A DNA stretch of 64,000 bases from 13-2-20CM-66-19 sp963760225 (GTDB lineage Bacteria > Pseudomonadota > Gammaproteobacteria > Steroidobacterales > Steroidobacteraceae): NCBI GenBank assembly GCA_963760225.1, contig CAVXCD010000003.1:1984001-2048000 (forward strand). The letters run 5' to 3'. Of this stretch, positions 17,715 to 26,969 are shown one piece after another. Below the pieces are notes generated by a model. The model was not told where the DNA came from. It saw only the letters and a list, made by a program, of their open reading frames with translations, and ran no database searches. A program made the position numbers and the translations under genes. Position 1 is the stretch's first letter; each line of letters begins with the position of its first letter.

Positions 17715-18291
17715 GGCCGCTCCGAGTGGCTCTTATTCTTGCCACTAACACCCTACGCGCACGTGAGGTGTGCAGCAACGCGACATAACTCTGAGGCCTC
17801 CGGGTTCTCACAAAGGTCCTCAATAAGCGGTGTAGCGGAGCCCTGGGGCGGAGGGCTGCCACTGTGACGGCGCCACGCAACCGCCGGCCGTCGTGCGCGG
17901 CCAGGGACTGCGGGCGGAGATGCGCCACTCCAGCAGGTGCGATTCACATGCCCGCCGAACTATCCCCAGTATTGTCCCTAGAATGGGAAAAGTGCGTCGC
18001 GCATGCGACCGGCTGCGTATACCGCTCCAGTCTCGCAACGCCTCGCGAAGTTATTTCCAAGATCGCACCCGCGGAAGAATCTGGGAGCCCAATAATGTTG
18101 CGGCGGAGGGCCGCTCACCGCCTGCGACTCAGAAGTGCCTACCCCCGCAGAGTCTCCCTTAGCGGGGCCAAGTTCGTCGCGTGTGCGCTAGCGAACATAC
18201 AAAGAAGCGCTTGCATCCTATCTTCTGGTGGGGGTCCTCTCGGGAGCGCACTTCGCGGTCTTTGATAGTGGGCTCATCTCTAAGGGTCGTG
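17715..18291. other. Gene-free interval upstream of the Crp/Fnr gene
   Basis: About 575 bases with no frame that has a ribosome site or a protein-like composition. It must contain the promoters of the small membrane protein (leftward) and of the Crp/Fnr gene (rightward). No terminator, repeat array or RNA gene was recognised. Confidence 0.5.
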
Positions 18292-19083
18292 ATGCCAAGT
18301 GTGCGTGGCCAAACAAGGATCGCTCTCACGGAGAGCTCTTCAGGCTTAGACCCGAGATCCGTGGTTTCCAGTTCTCACGAAACAAAACTGAATCAGTTAC
18401 TAGCCGCTCTACCGGACACCGAATTGAGGCGTTTGTTGCCTCATCTTAAGTATGTCGAAATGCCGCTCGGCTTAGTGCTTTACGAGTCCGGCGGCGTTGA
18501 GAAAAGCGTGTACTTTCCGACCTCGGCGATTGTTTCGTTGCTATATGTCATGGCCAATGGTGACGCAGCCGAGATTGCCGTCATCGGGCACGAGGGGATG
18601 GTCGGTATTTCATTGTTCCTGGGAGGGGAGTCGACGCCAAGCCGCGCCGTGGTGCAAAGCGGCGGCAGAGGTTTTCGGTTGAACGCCCAGAAATTGAAAG
18701 ACGAATTTTACCGAGCCGGTCCAGTAGCGCGTCTGCTTCTGCGTTATACACAAGCGTTGATCACGCAAATGGCGCAAACGGCGGTGTGCAACCGGCACCA
18801 TTCGGTGGACCAGCAACTGTGTCGCTGGCTGCTGATGAGTGCGGACCGGCTGCGGGGTAGCGAACTCATGATGACGCAGGAACTGATCGCCAACATGCTT
18901 GGCGTGCGTCGCGAGGGTGTGACAGGGGGCGCTCTCAAATTGCAGAAAGCCGGGCTGATTAGCTATTCGCGCGGCCGCATCAAGGTATTAGACCGGAAGG
19001 GGCTGGAGCAGCGCGTGTGCGAGTGTTATGCCGTGGTCAAAGCAGAATACGACCGGCTCCTCCCCGTGCAGTTCGCGGAATAG
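18292..19083 (+). CDS. Crp/Fnr-family transcriptional regulator
   Basis: A 263-residue regulator. Residues about 40-150 form a cyclic-nucleotide-like beta-roll (LVLYESGGVEKSVYFPTSAIV, IAVIGHEGMVGISLFLGG), but the cAMP phosphate-binding RxS motif is absent, so the ligand is unknown. The C-terminal winged helix includes MMTQELIANMLGVRREGVT as recognition region and AGLISYSRGRIKVLDRKGLE as wing. No Fnr-type Cys cluster is seen at the N-terminus. Start at ATG 18292 is a choice; an in-frame start at 18181 would add 37 unconserved residues. The targets are unknown; it stands alone. Confidence 0.85.
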   Translation: MPSVRGQTRIALTESSSGLDPRSVVSSSHETKLNQLLAALPDTELRRLLPHLKYVEMPLGLVLYESGGVEKSVYFPTSAIVSLLYVMANGDAAEIAVIGHEGMVGISLFLGGESTPSRAVVQSGGRGFRLNAQKLKDEFYRAGPVARLLLRYTQALITQMAQTAVCNRHHSVDQQLCRWLLMSADRLRGSELMMTQELIANMLGVRREGVTGGALKLQKAGLISYSRGRIKVLDRKGLEQRVCECYAVVKAEYDRLLPVQFAE

Positions 19084-19305
19084 CATTTTCGACTTCCAAC
19101 CGGGGCTCCCTCATAGGCCCAACTGGAGCGGCCGTGATCGCTAACCTGGGATGCCAGCGCCAGGCGCGCCGCCCGTCAATTAGTCACGTGTCAACTTGGC
19201 TGTGGCGTCATCGACCAATAACCCCGCTGAAATGCGCGACCGGTAGTCTGCTCGCTGCCCGCCATTGTGCGGGATCAAGCAAGGCGTAGTTGGCCTGCTC
19301 ACTTT

Positions 19306-19347
19306 GGGGATGCGGTCGGGTTGCGCGCCATGTCCGACCGCATCCCC
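19306..19347. repeat. Perfect 14-bp inverted repeat hairpin
   Basis: GGGGATGCGGTCGG at 19306-19319 pairs perfectly with 19334-19347 around a 14-base loop. No T-run follows on either strand, so it is not a standard terminator. It sits in the interval 19084-19532 between the Crp/Fnr gene and the 3' side of tRNA-Pro, which holds no recognisable gene. Confidence 0.6.
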
Positions 19348-19532
19348 GCAATCAGACCCTCACCAACGAAGCACTGGCTCTCTCAAAACAGGAGCCGCCC
19401 CTGACCGCGTCCCAAATGAGAAAGATCGTGTGCGAGGAGCTCGAGGGCACTTGGGGCTGAGCGCGGGCAGATTCCCCGGAGAAAGGGACCACTCATGGGA
19501 CCACCGGAGGTTTCTGACCTGCTCGGAAAGAC

Positions 19533-19609
19533 TGGTCGGAGCGCCGAGATTTGAACTCGGGACCCCTTGCACCCCATGCAAGTGCGCTACCAGACTGCGC
19601 CACGCTCCG
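19533..19609 (-). tRNA. tRNA-Pro (GGG)
   Basis: Read on the minus strand: 7-bp acceptor CGGAGCG/CGCTCCG, D-arm GGCGCAGTCTGGTAGCGC, anticodon arm CTTGC-ATGGGGT-GCAAG giving anticodon GGG, T-arm GAGTTCAAATCTC, discriminator A and an encoded CCA. It follows merR and ihfA as in many gammaproteobacteria. Confidence 0.95.
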
Positions 19610-19709
19610 ACACGATTGTTCTTCTTAATGAGAACCCGACACGCGTGGCGTGGGGAAGGCGCCGCGCAGAAAACGAATGATACCGCGATTCTCGGGGAAG
19701 GCTGCGGCT

Positions 19710-20066
19710 TCAGCGGCGCAGGATCTTCATCAGATCTTCGAGCTCAACGCGCACCTGTTTCACGATCTGCTGACTCTGCGAGACGTCGGTGCGCGCCTCT
19801 TCACCCGTCAGCTTCTGGCGCGCGCCGCCGATCGTGAAGCCCTGGTCGTAGAGCAGGCTGCGGATCTGGCGGATGACGATCACGTCCTGGCGCTGGTAAT
19901 AGCGGCGGTTGCCGCGGCGCTTGACGGGCTTCAGCTGCGGGAATTCCTGTTCCCAATAGCGCAGCACGTGAGGCTTCACGCCGCACAGCTCGCTCACCTC
20001 ACCGATGGTGAAGTAGCGCTTGCCGGGGATCGCCGGCAGTTGCGCGTTATTCCTTGGCTCCAACAT
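19710..20066 (-). CDS. MerR-family regulator
   Basis: A 118-residue protein with an N-terminal MerR winged helix: YFTIGEVSELCGVKPHVLRYWEQEF, then RRGNRRYYQRQDV (segments at residues about 17-60). A short C-terminal dimerisation helix ends the protein; there are no effector-binding Cys residues, so it is not a metal sensor of the usual kind. It overlaps the ihfA stop codon by 20 bases, placing it at the end of the translation operon, a position conserved in gammaproteobacteria although the targets are unknown. Confidence 0.9.
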   Translation of the reverse strand: MLEPRNNAQLPAIPGKRYFTIGEVSELCGVKPHVLRYWEQEFPQLKPVKRRGNRRYYQRQDVIVIRQIRSLLYDQGFTIGGARQKLTGEEARTDVSQSQQIVKQVRVELEDLMKILRR

Positions 20067-20346
20067 AGGCTTCGACCCGTGCTTTTAGTTTCTGCCCTGG
20101 GCGGAACGTGACCACGCGACGTGCGCTGATCGGGATCTCTTCGCCGGTCTTGGGATTGCGGCCCGGCCGCTGGTTCTTGTCGCGCAGGTCGAAGTTGCCG
20201 AAGCCGGAGAGCTTTACCTGCTCCCCGCCGGACAGCGCCGCACGAACCTCCTCGAAGAACAGATCCACCAGCTCACGCGCTTCTCGCTTGTTCAGCCCCA
20301 GCTGGTTGAACAGGGCTTCCGCCATCTCCGCTTTGGTCAGGGCCAT
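20047..20346 (-). CDS. ihfA: Integration host factor subunit alpha
   Basis: A 99-residue HU/IHF-family protein that pairs with IhfB and bends DNA sharply at specific sites. It starts MALTKAEMAEALF, has the DNA-binding arm with FGNFDLRDKNQRPGRNPKTG and ends with RVVTFRPGQKLKARVE. Length and sequence match IhfA rather than HU. It follows pheT by five bases, as in E. coli, so it belongs to the translation operon. Confidence 0.95.
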   Translation of the reverse strand: MALTKAEMAEALFNQLGLNKREARELVDLFFEEVRAALSGGEQVKLSGFGNFDLRDKNQRPGRNPKTGEEIPISARRVVTFRPGQKLKARVEAYVGAKE

Positions 20347-20351
20347 TGTCG

Positions 20352-22736
20352 TTATTCTCGAATTCTTGCGTTCAAGTTCTCGCGCAAATCCGCCAGCACG
20401 GAGGCCATGAGGCGCTCCACATCGTCATCGGTAAGAGTGCGAGAAATATCCTGAAAAATCAAGCCTAAAGCGACACTTTTTCGACCTTCTTCGAGGCCAG
20501 GGCCACGATAAACGTCGAAAACGCGGAGACTGCGCAGGAGGCTTGAAGCTGCCAAGGTTACACGCTCGTGAAGGCTACTTAAAGTGACCGACTCATCCAC
20601 TACCACGGCAAGGTCGCGCCGCACCTGGGGGAAGCGCGAGATCTCCCGGTAGGGTGTGCGCTGCACCGCAAGTGCAGCAAAATCGAGCTCGAACAACACC
20701 GGCGGATATGTAAAGTCGAGCGCCTTCACGAGCGTCGGGTGCAGCTCCCCGACCCACCCCACGGCACGACCGCGCCGCAGCACCCGGGCAGCACGGCCCG
20801 GATGCAGCGCGGCGAGCGTCCCGGCCTCGAAGCGGAAAGCCTCGCCCTCGCCCGTCTGAACGCAGAGCGCTTCGAGGTCATTCTTCACGTCGTAGAAGTC
20901 GGCAGGCCCGCGCATCTCCTTGGGGATCCCCCACTGCTCGGGCAGCCGCGGACCCAACGCGACTGCGGCGAGCGTGTCGATCTCGTGCGTGACGCCGGCG
21001 GCGACTGCGAAACGCGTGCCGTGCTCGCAGAGACGAATCCGGTCCTGCTGACGGCGCTGATTCTCGAGCGCGGCGCGCAGCAACCCCGGCCACAGCGACA
21101 CCCGCATCACCGACAGGTCACTCGCGATCGGGTTCGAGAGCGTCAGTGCGGGATGATCCGGAAAGAGCTGCGACTGCAGCGTGGGATCGACAAACGCGAG
21201 TGTGATCGCCTCCTGGTAGCCGCGCGTCGCCAGCACCTGCAACACCGCACTTTCGGCAGGGTGCTCCTCGGGAAGGCTCGCGAAACGCTGCGGCACCGGC
21301 GCATCGATCTCCGGGATGGCCTCGAATCCCACGATGCGCGCGACTTCCTCGATGAGATCCGCCTCGATGGTGATGTCGAAGCGCCAGGATGGGGGCCTCA
21401 CCTGCCAGCCCTCCTCGTGCGCGCCGACCTGCATCTGCAGGCTCTTGAGCGTGCCTGCAATGCGCTCGTCGGGAACGGCGACGCCGAGCAATCGTTCGAG
21501 CTGGCGGCGGCGCAGCCGCACGGGGTGACGCTCCGGCAGGTGCTGCGCGGACTCGGTCAGCGCAACCGGACCTGCGCGACCGCCGGTTACCGGGCTGAGG
21601 AGTGCGAGTGCGCGCTCAATCGCGCGGCCCTGCTGCGCAGGATCCACGCCACGCTCGAAGCGCTGGCTCGCATCCGTAGTCAACCCGAAGCGCCGTGCGC
21701 GCCCGAGCACTGCCTGCGCTGAGAAGAACGCGGACTCGAAGAAGATGTCGGTCGTCTCCGCGCTCGCCGCGGTACGCATGCCCCCCATGATGCCTGCGAG
21801 GCCGACCGGGCCTTCCGCATCGACAATCAGCAGCACGTCGGGCTCGGCGGTAACCGTGCGGCCATCGAGCAGCAGGAGGGTTTCCCCGGCACGTGCGAGA
21901 CGCACGCTGATGCCGCCACGCAGTTTACCGAGGTCGTAGGCATGCATCGGCTGCCCGAGCTCGAGCATCACGTAGTTGGTCACGTCCACCACCGGGCTGA
22001 TGGAGCGCAGCCCCGCCCGGCGCAGCCGCTCGCGCATCGCGGGCGGCGTTGCGGCACGGTTGTCGATGCCGCGCACGATACAGCCGGCGAAACGCGGGCA
22101 GGCCGCCGCAGCTTCGAGCCGCACCGGGAAACTCTCCCGATGCTCCGGTGTACGCGCTGCGATCGCCGGGCCCGCGAGCGCCGTGGCGCCGAGTGCGGCA
22201 ACCTCGCGGGCGATGCCGATGACCGACATGGCGTCGCCCCGGTTCGGGGGCACGTTGATATCGAGCACCGGCTCATCGAGCGCGAGGTACTCGCGCAGAT
22301 TCGCGCCGAGGGGTGCGTCCGCGGGAAGCTCCAGGATCCCGGCGGAAGCCTCGCTCAGACCCAACTCCTTCGCCGAAGCCAGCATGCCCTGCGACTCGAC
22401 GCCGCGCAGCTTCGCCGCGCCGATCGCCACGCCTCCCGGCAGTTGCGCCCCGACCTCGGCGAGCGCGCTCTTGAGTCCCGCGCGCGCGTTGCTCGCGCCG
22501 CAGACGATCTGCCGTGGCGCACCGCTCCCGGTCGAGACGCGGCACACCTGCAGCTTGTCCGCCTGCGGGTGGCGCTCGGCGGAGAGAATCTCCGCCACCA
22601 CCACGCCACTGAAGGCGGGCGCTGCCGGCTCGAGCGATTCGAGCTCGAAGCCCGCCATGGTGAGGCGCGCCCCGAGCTCGCCTGCCGGCCACGGCACGCG
22701 GACCCATTCGGTGAGCCAGGAGTACGGCAGCTTCAT
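20352..22736 (-). CDS. pheT: Phenylalanyl-tRNA synthetase beta subunit
   Basis: A 794-residue beta subunit of the alpha2-beta2 PheRS that charges tRNA-Phe. Seen in order: start MKLPYSWLTEWV; OB-fold tRNA-binding domain (about 40-150, ILSAERHPQADKLQVCRV); B3/B4 editing domain; B5 domain; a catalytic-like core; C-terminal anticodon-binding FDX-ACB domain (REISRFPQVRRDLAVVVDES). The start at 22736 is set by homology and by the 4-base ATGA overlap with the pheS stop; the frame extends further upstream but only through pheS-antisense-like sequence. Confidence 0.96.
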   Translation of the reverse strand: MKLPYSWLTEWVRVPWPAGELGARLTMAGFELESLEPAAPAFSGVVVAEILSAERHPQADKLQVCRVSTGSGAPRQIVCGASNARAGLKSALAEVGAQLPGGVAIGAAKLRGVESQGMLASAKELGLSEASAGILELPADAPLGANLREYLALDEPVLDINVPPNRGDAMSVIGIAREVAALGATALAGPAIAARTPEHRESFPVRLEAAAACPRFAGCIVRGIDNRAATPPAMRERLRRAGLRSISPVVDVTNYVMLELGQPMHAYDLGKLRGGISVRLARAGETLLLLDGRTVTAEPDVLLIVDAEGPVGLAGIMGGMRTAASAETTDIFFESAFFSAQAVLGRARRFGLTTDASQRFERGVDPAQQGRAIERALALLSPVTGGRAGPVALTESAQHLPERHPVRLRRRQLERLLGVAVPDERIAGTLKSLQMQVGAHEEGWQVRPPSWRFDITIEADLIEEVARIVGFEAIPEIDAPVPQRFASLPEEHPAESAVLQVLATRGYQEAITLAFVDPTLQSQLFPDHPALTLSNPIASDLSVMRVSLWPGLLRAALENQRRQQDRIRLCEHGTRFAVAAGVTHEIDTLAAVALGPRLPEQWGIPKEMRGPADFYDVKNDLEALCVQTGEGEAFRFEAGTLAALHPGRAARVLRRGRAVGWVGELHPTLVKALDFTYPPVLFELDFAALAVQRTPYREISRFPQVRRDLAVVVDESVTLSSLHERVTLAASSLLRSLRVFDVYRGPGLEEGRKSVALGLIFQDISRTLTDDDVERLMASVLADLRENLNARIRE

Positions 22737-23761
22737 GCGGGAAACTGCCGGAACTGCTGCAGGAAGCGCAGATCGTTCTCGAAGAACAATCTGAGGTCGT
22801 TGACGCCGTACTTCAGCATCGCCAGTCGATCGATGCCGGCGCCAAAGGCGTAGCCGGTGTAGCGCTCCGCGTCCACGCCGCTCGCCTTGAGCACGTTCGG
22901 ATGCACCATGCCGCAGCCGGAGATCTCGAGCCAGCCGGTGTGCTTGCACACCCGACAGCCCTTGCCATCGCAAAAGACGCACGACATGTCCACTTCGGCG
23001 GAGGGCTCGGTGAAGGGGAAGAACGACGGCCGCAGCCGCAGCGCGAGGTTCTTCTCAAAGAACGCCTGCAGGAACCCGTGCAGCGCCGCCTTCATGTTGG
23101 CGAAGCTCACGCGCTCGCCGACCACCAGTCCCTCGAGCTGGTGGAACATCGGCGAGTGCGTCATGTCCGAGTCGCACCGATACACGCGCCCCGGGGCGAT
23201 GATGGCGAGCGGCGCGCCGCGCTCCTGCAGCGCGCGGATCTGCACCGGCGAGGTGTGGGTGCGCAGCAGCCGCCCGTCGGGGAAGTAGAAGGTGTCGTGC
23301 ATCGCACGTGCCGGGTGATCCGGCGGGATGTTGAGCGCTTCGAAGTTGTGGAAGTCGTCCTCGATCTCAGGACCTGAGGCCACATCGAAGCCGGCACTGC
23401 GAAACAGCGTCTCGATGCGCAGCCGCGCCTGGGTGACCGGGTGCAGGCCCCCCGGTTCCTCACCGCGGCCCGGCAGCGTCACGTCGAGGCGACCGGCGGC
23501 CAGACGCCGCTCGATGTCGGCGCGCGCCAGCGCGCCGCGCCGCGCTTCGATCGCCGCCTGCACCTCTTCCTTGGCGGCGTTGATGAGCGCACCGGCCGCG
23601 GGCCGCTCGCTGGCGGGCAGCGCGCCGAGTGACTTGGCCTGCTCGGTGAAGCGGCCCTTCTTGCCGAGCCAGCGCACGCGCACGTCTTCGAGCGCAGCGG
23701 AGTCGCCGCAGGCGGCGATCTCGGCGAGCGCCTGTTCGCGAAGCGCCGTCAGGTCAGGCAA
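22733..23761 (-). CDS. pheS: Phenylalanyl-tRNA synthetase alpha subunit
   Basis: A 342-residue class II synthetase subunit carrying the aminoacylation site. The N-terminal coiled coil (1-85) contacts tRNA; the catalytic core shows DTFYFPDGRLLRTHTSPVQ, motif 2 region GRVYRCD and THSPMFHQLEG, FFPFTEPSAEVD, and motif 3 with YAFGAGIDRLAMLKYG (segments). A CxxC...CxxC cluster (FCDGKGCRVCKHTG) matches family members. It is translationally coupled to pheT (ATGA) and follows rplT by 13 bases. Confidence 0.96.
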   Translation of the reverse strand: MPDLTALREQALAEIAACGDSAALEDVRVRWLGKKGRFTEQAKSLGALPASERPAAGALINAAKEEVQAAIEARRGALARADIERRLAAGRLDVTLPGRGEEPGGLHPVTQARLRIETLFRSAGFDVASGPEIEDDFHNFEALNIPPDHPARAMHDTFYFPDGRLLRTHTSPVQIRALQERGAPLAIIAPGRVYRCDSDMTHSPMFHQLEGLVVGERVSFANMKAALHGFLQAFFEKNLALRLRPSFFPFTEPSAEVDMSCVFCDGKGCRVCKHTGWLEISGCGMVHPNVLKASGVDAERYTGYAFGAGIDRLAMLKYGVNDLRLFFENDLRFLQQFRQFPA

Positions 23762-23774
23762 GCGCCCTCCCGTG

Positions 23775-24137
23775 TCAGCTCATGCCGAGGGCGGTCTTCG
23801 CCTGCTGCGCGATGGCGCCGAACGCCGCGGTGTCGTGCACCGCGATGTCCGCCAGCACCTTGCGGTCGATCTCCACGCCGGCCTTGTTGAGGCCGTTCAT
23901 GATGCGACTGTAGGAAAGGCCGTAGAGGCGCGCGGCGGCATTGATGCGCGTGATCCACAGTGCGCGGAACTCGCGCTTGTTCTGCCGCCGGTCGCGGTAG
24001 GCGTACTGGCCCGCCTTGATGACCGCCTGCTTGGCCGCGCGGTATACCTTGCGGCGGGCGTTGTAGTAGCCCTTCGCCTTGCCGAGAACCTTCTTGTGAC
24101 GCCGTCCGGCCGTCACGCCACGTTTCACTCGTGCCAT
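23775..24137 (-). CDS. rplT: 50S ribosomal protein L20
   Basis: A 120-residue basic protein beginning MARVKRGVTAGRRHKK and containing QNKREFRALWITRINAA, diagnostic of bL20, which binds 23S rRNA early in large-subunit assembly. In E. coli bL20 also represses rpmI-rplT; no operator was searched for here. It lies 12 bases after rpmI. Confidence 0.97.
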   Translation of the reverse strand: MARVKRGVTAGRRHKKVLGKAKGYYNARRKVYRAAKQAVIKAGQYAYRDRRQNKREFRALWITRINAAARLYGLSYSRIMNGLNKAGVEIDRKVLADIAVHDTAAFGAIAQQAKTALGMS

Positions 24138-24149
24138 GGGTGTGCTCGC

Positions 24150-24353
24150 TTACTTGTGATACGGCAGCAGCTGCGCGAGGCGGCCCACGTCGGTGCGATC
24201 GACGAGGCTCGAACCGCCGGAGCGGGCCTGCCGTTTGACCTTGCGGGCCTTGTGGCCGAGGTTGTGACGGCGATTGGCCGCGTAGTGCTTGAAGCCTTTC
24301 GCTGTTTTGCGAAAGCGCTTGGCTGCGGCCCGGTTGGTTTTCAACTTGGGCAT
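24150..24353 (-). CDS. rpmI: 50S ribosomal protein L35
   Basis: A 67-residue bL35. The start MPKLKTNRAAAKRF at 24353 has GAGGAG nine bases upstream and matches the family; the frame continues upstream to 24389 but without conservation. It includes KHYAANRRHNLGHKA. Ninety-six bases separate it from infC. Confidence 0.97.
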   Translation of the reverse strand: MPKLKTNRAAAKRFRKTAKGFKHYAANRRHNLGHKARKVKRQARSGGSSLVDRTDVGRLAQLLPYHK

Positions 24354-24452
24354 TTCTATCGACTCCTCATTGTATAGCCCCGGTCGCAAGGCGCCGCTGT
24401 GGCACCCGCTACGGGCGAACGCTCGGGCGGCACACGGCCGCCGTGGCGAGCG

Positions 24453-24974
24453 TTACTTCTTCTTCGGTGCAAACACCATGACCATCTGCTTGCCTTCCAT
24501 CAACGGGTTCTGCTCGACCACCGAGTGCGGCGCGAGGTCGGTGGAAACCCGGTCGAGGAGCTTGCGACCGATGTCCTGGTGCACCATTTCACGGCCGCGG
24601 AACCGTAAGGTCACCTTGGCCTTATCACCCTCGGTCAGGAAGCGGGTGAGATTACGCAGCTTGATCTGGTAATCCGCCTCTCCCGTACCGGGACGAAACT
24701 TCACTTCCTTGACCTGAATCTGCTTCTGCTTGCGTTTGGCGGAGTGGGCTTTCTTGTTCTGCTCGAACAGGAACTTGCCGTAATCCATGATCCTCACTAC
24801 CGGCGGTTCGGCGGTCGGAGAAACCTCGACCAGATCCAGCTCGGCAGCGGACGCCATTTGCAGAGCGTCGAAACGGGACATCACCCCGGCCTGCGACCCA
24901 TCGGCCGCGATCACCCGCAGTTGCGGCGCGTTGATCTCTTCATTGCGCCGCACCCGCTTTGTTGCACTAGCGAT
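24453..24974 (-). CDS. infC: Translation initiation factor IF-3, ATC start
   Basis: IF-3 (173 residues from the proposed start) keeps ribosomal subunits apart and checks start-codon choice. N-domain VRRNEEINAPQLRVI and linker PPVVRIMDYGKFLFEQ; C-domain VKEVKFRPGTGEADYQ and VTLRFRGREM. In-frame ATG is absent near the N-terminus. An ATC at 24974 lies eight bases after GGAGG, which is itself embedded in the end of thrS (stop at 24978), while the GTG at 24953 has no such site and would remove conserved residues. A rare AUU/AUC-type start is a known feature of infC, used for autoregulation, so I place the start at the ATC. Confidence 0.93.
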   Translation of the reverse strand: MASATKRVRRNEEINAPQLRVIAADGSQAGVMSRFDALQMASAAELDLVEVSPTAEPPVVRIMDYGKFLFEQNKKAHSAKRKQKQIQVKEVKFRPGTGEADYQIKLRNLTRFLTEGDKAKVTLRFRGREMVHQDIGRKLLDRVSTDLAPHSVVEQNPLMEGKQMVMVFAPKKK

Positions 24975-24977
24975 TCG

Positions 24978-26906
24978 TCAACCCTCCACTGTCCGGCGCC
25001 CGCGGCTTTCGAGCTCGACACGGAGCCGTTCGGCGAACGTCTCCGGGACCATCGTGCCCAGGTCCTTGCCGCTTCGTGTGCGCACTGCAAGCAGATTTGC
25101 GGCCACTTCCTTGTCGCCCGCAACCAGAAGATACGGAACACGCTTAAGCGTGTGCTCGCGGATTTTAAAGCCGACCTTTTCGTTGCGCAAGTCGGACTCG
25201 ACCCGAAAGCCCTGATTTTTCAGGGTTTCTGTCACCCGGAGGACATATTCGTCCTGCCGGTCGGTTATGCTGAGCACCACCGCCTGCACCGGGGCCAGCC
25301 AGGCGGGCAGCCTCCCGGCGTGATGCTCGAGCAGGATCGCGAAAAAGCGCTCGAGCGAGCCGAACATCGCGCGATGCAGCATCACCGGGGTGCGCTTCGC
25401 ACTGTGATCATCGATGTAATAGGCCCCGAGCCGCTCCGGCAGGTTGAGGTCCACCTGCAGCGTGCCGCACTGCCAGTCACGGCCGATGGCATCGCGGAGC
25501 ACGAACTCGAGTTTCGGTCCGTAGAAGGCGCCCTCGCCCTTGTTCAGCGAGTACTCGATGCCCGCCGCCCGCGAGGCCTCCCGCAGCGCGCTCTCCGCCC
25601 GGTCCCAGATGTCGTCGCTGCCGATGCGCTTGGCGGGGCGGTCGGAGAACTTGATCGCGACCTCGTCGAAGCCGAAATCCCGGTAGATATCGAGGATGAG
25701 CTTGGTGATCGCCACCGACTCGGCCGTGATCTGCTCCTCGGTGATGAACACGTGGCCGTCGTCCTGGGTGAAGGCGCGCACGCGCATCAGCCCGTGCAGC
25801 GCGCCCGAGGGCTCGTAGCGGTGCACCTTGCCGAATTCCGCCAGTCGCACCGGCAGCTCCCGGTAGCTGCGCAGGCCGTGCTTGAAGATCTGCACGTGGC
25901 CCGGACAGTTCATCGGCTTTATGGCATAGACCCGTTCGTCCGGGGTTTTGGTGAGGTACATGTTCTCGCCGAACTTCTCCAGGTGCCCGGATTGCTGCCA
26001 CAGCGCGGCATCCATCAGCTCAGGCGCGCTCACCTCCTCATAGCCCGCGGCGCGCTGGCGCTCGCGCATGTAGGCGATGAGGATCTGAAAGACCGTCCAG
26101 CCCTTCGAATGCCAGAACACGGCGCCGGGCGCCTCCTCCTGCAGATGAAAGAGATCGAGCTCCTTGCCGATGCGGCGGTGATCGCGTTTTTCCGCCTCTT
26201 CCAGGCGCTGCAGGTACGCATCGAGCTGCTTCTTATCGGCCCAGGCGGTGCCGTAGATCCGCTGCAGCATCTCGTTGCGCGAGTCGCCGCGCCAGTAGGC
26301 GCCGGCCAGCTTGGTGAGCTTGAACGCTTTGAGTTTCGCGGTGGAGGGCACGTGCGGGCCGCGGCACAGGTCCACCCAGTCGCCCTGCCCGTAGAGACTG
26401 ATGTCCTCGCTCGCAGGAATGGCGGCAATGATCTGCGCCTTGTAGAGCTCGCCTAAATTCCTGAAGAACTTCACCGCCTCATCGCGCGGCATGACGCGCC
26501 GGTTGACGGGCAGATCGGCTTTGACCAGCTCCGCCATGCGCGCTTCGATCGCCGCGAGATCTTCCGGGGTGAACGGCCGCTGGTACGCAAAGTCGTAGTA
26601 GAAGCCGTCCTCGATCACCGGGCCGATGGTCACCTGCGCCTCGGGGAACAGCTGCTTCACCGCCTGCGCCAGCAGGTGTGCCGTGGAATGGCGGATGACC
26701 GAGAGGCCGTCCGGATCCTTGTCGGTGACAATGGCGACCTGCGCGTCCTCGTTGATCGGGTAGGAGGTGTCGACCAGCTTGCCGTTGACGCGCCCGGCGA
26801 GTGCGGCCTTGCGCAGACCCGGACCAATGCTGCCCGCGACCTCGTCCACCGTGACCGGGTGATCGAAGTGGCGCTGACTGCCATCGGGCAAGGTGATGAC
26901 GGGCAT
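24978..26906 (-). CDS. thrS: Threonyl-tRNA synthetase
   Basis: A 642-residue class II synthetase, the same length as the E. coli enzyme. N-terminal TGS domain (MPVITLPDGSQRHFDHPV), editing domain with RHSTAHLLAQAV, catalytic core with GALHGLMRVRAFTQDDGH and motif 3, C-terminal anticodon-binding domain. ATG 26906 is chosen over GTG 26921 because it matches the family N-terminus. It is the first gene of the thrS-infC-rpmI-rplT-pheST-ihfA-merR series. Confidence 0.97.
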   Translation of the reverse strand: MPVITLPDGSQRHFDHPVTVDEVAGSIGPGLRKAALAGRVNGKLVDTSYPINEDAQVAIVTDKDPDGLSVIRHSTAHLLAQAVKQLFPEAQVTIGPVIEDGFYYDFAYQRPFTPEDLAAIEARMAELVKADLPVNRRVMPRDEAVKFFRNLGELYKAQIIAAIPASEDISLYGQGDWVDLCRGPHVPSTAKLKAFKLTKLAGAYWRGDSRNEMLQRIYGTAWADKKQLDAYLQRLEEAEKRDHRRIGKELDLFHLQEEAPGAVFWHSKGWTVFQILIAYMRERQRAAGYEEVSAPELMDAALWQQSGHLEKFGENMYLTKTPDERVYAIKPMNCPGHVQIFKHGLRSYRELPVRLAEFGKVHRYEPSGALHGLMRVRAFTQDDGHVFITEEQITAESVAITKLILDIYRDFGFDEVAIKFSDRPAKRIGSDDIWDRAESALREASRAAGIEYSLNKGEGAFYGPKLEFVLRDAIGRDWQCGTLQVDLNLPERLGAYYIDDHSAKRTPVMLHRAMFGSLERFFAILLEHHAGRLPAWLAPVQAVVLSITDRQDEYVLRVTETLKNQGFRVESDLRNEKVGFKIREHTLKRVPYLLVAGDKEVAANLLAVRTRSGKDLGTMVPETFAERLRVELESRGRRTVEG

Positions 26907-26969
26907 GTGGCTTTCAGTCACTACTCAAATGCGCTGCTGCGCGCCTGTATGGCGCACCTCAGCGGTCGC

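Noticed and set aside
19095..19112. TTCCAACCGGGGCTCC after the Crp/Fnr gene resembling the att repeat
   Set aside because: Needs a gap and has two more mismatches; no integrase or island genes nearby, so treated as chance.
21942..22853. 303-codon plus-strand frame antisense to pheT
   Set aside because: Shadow frame of a synthetase gene; Arg/Ala-rich without domain features.
24744..26456. 570-codon plus-strand open frame across thrS and infC
   Set aside because: It is antisense to well-established genes in GC-rich DNA, is rich in Arg, His, Leu and Gln, and has no recognisable domain.
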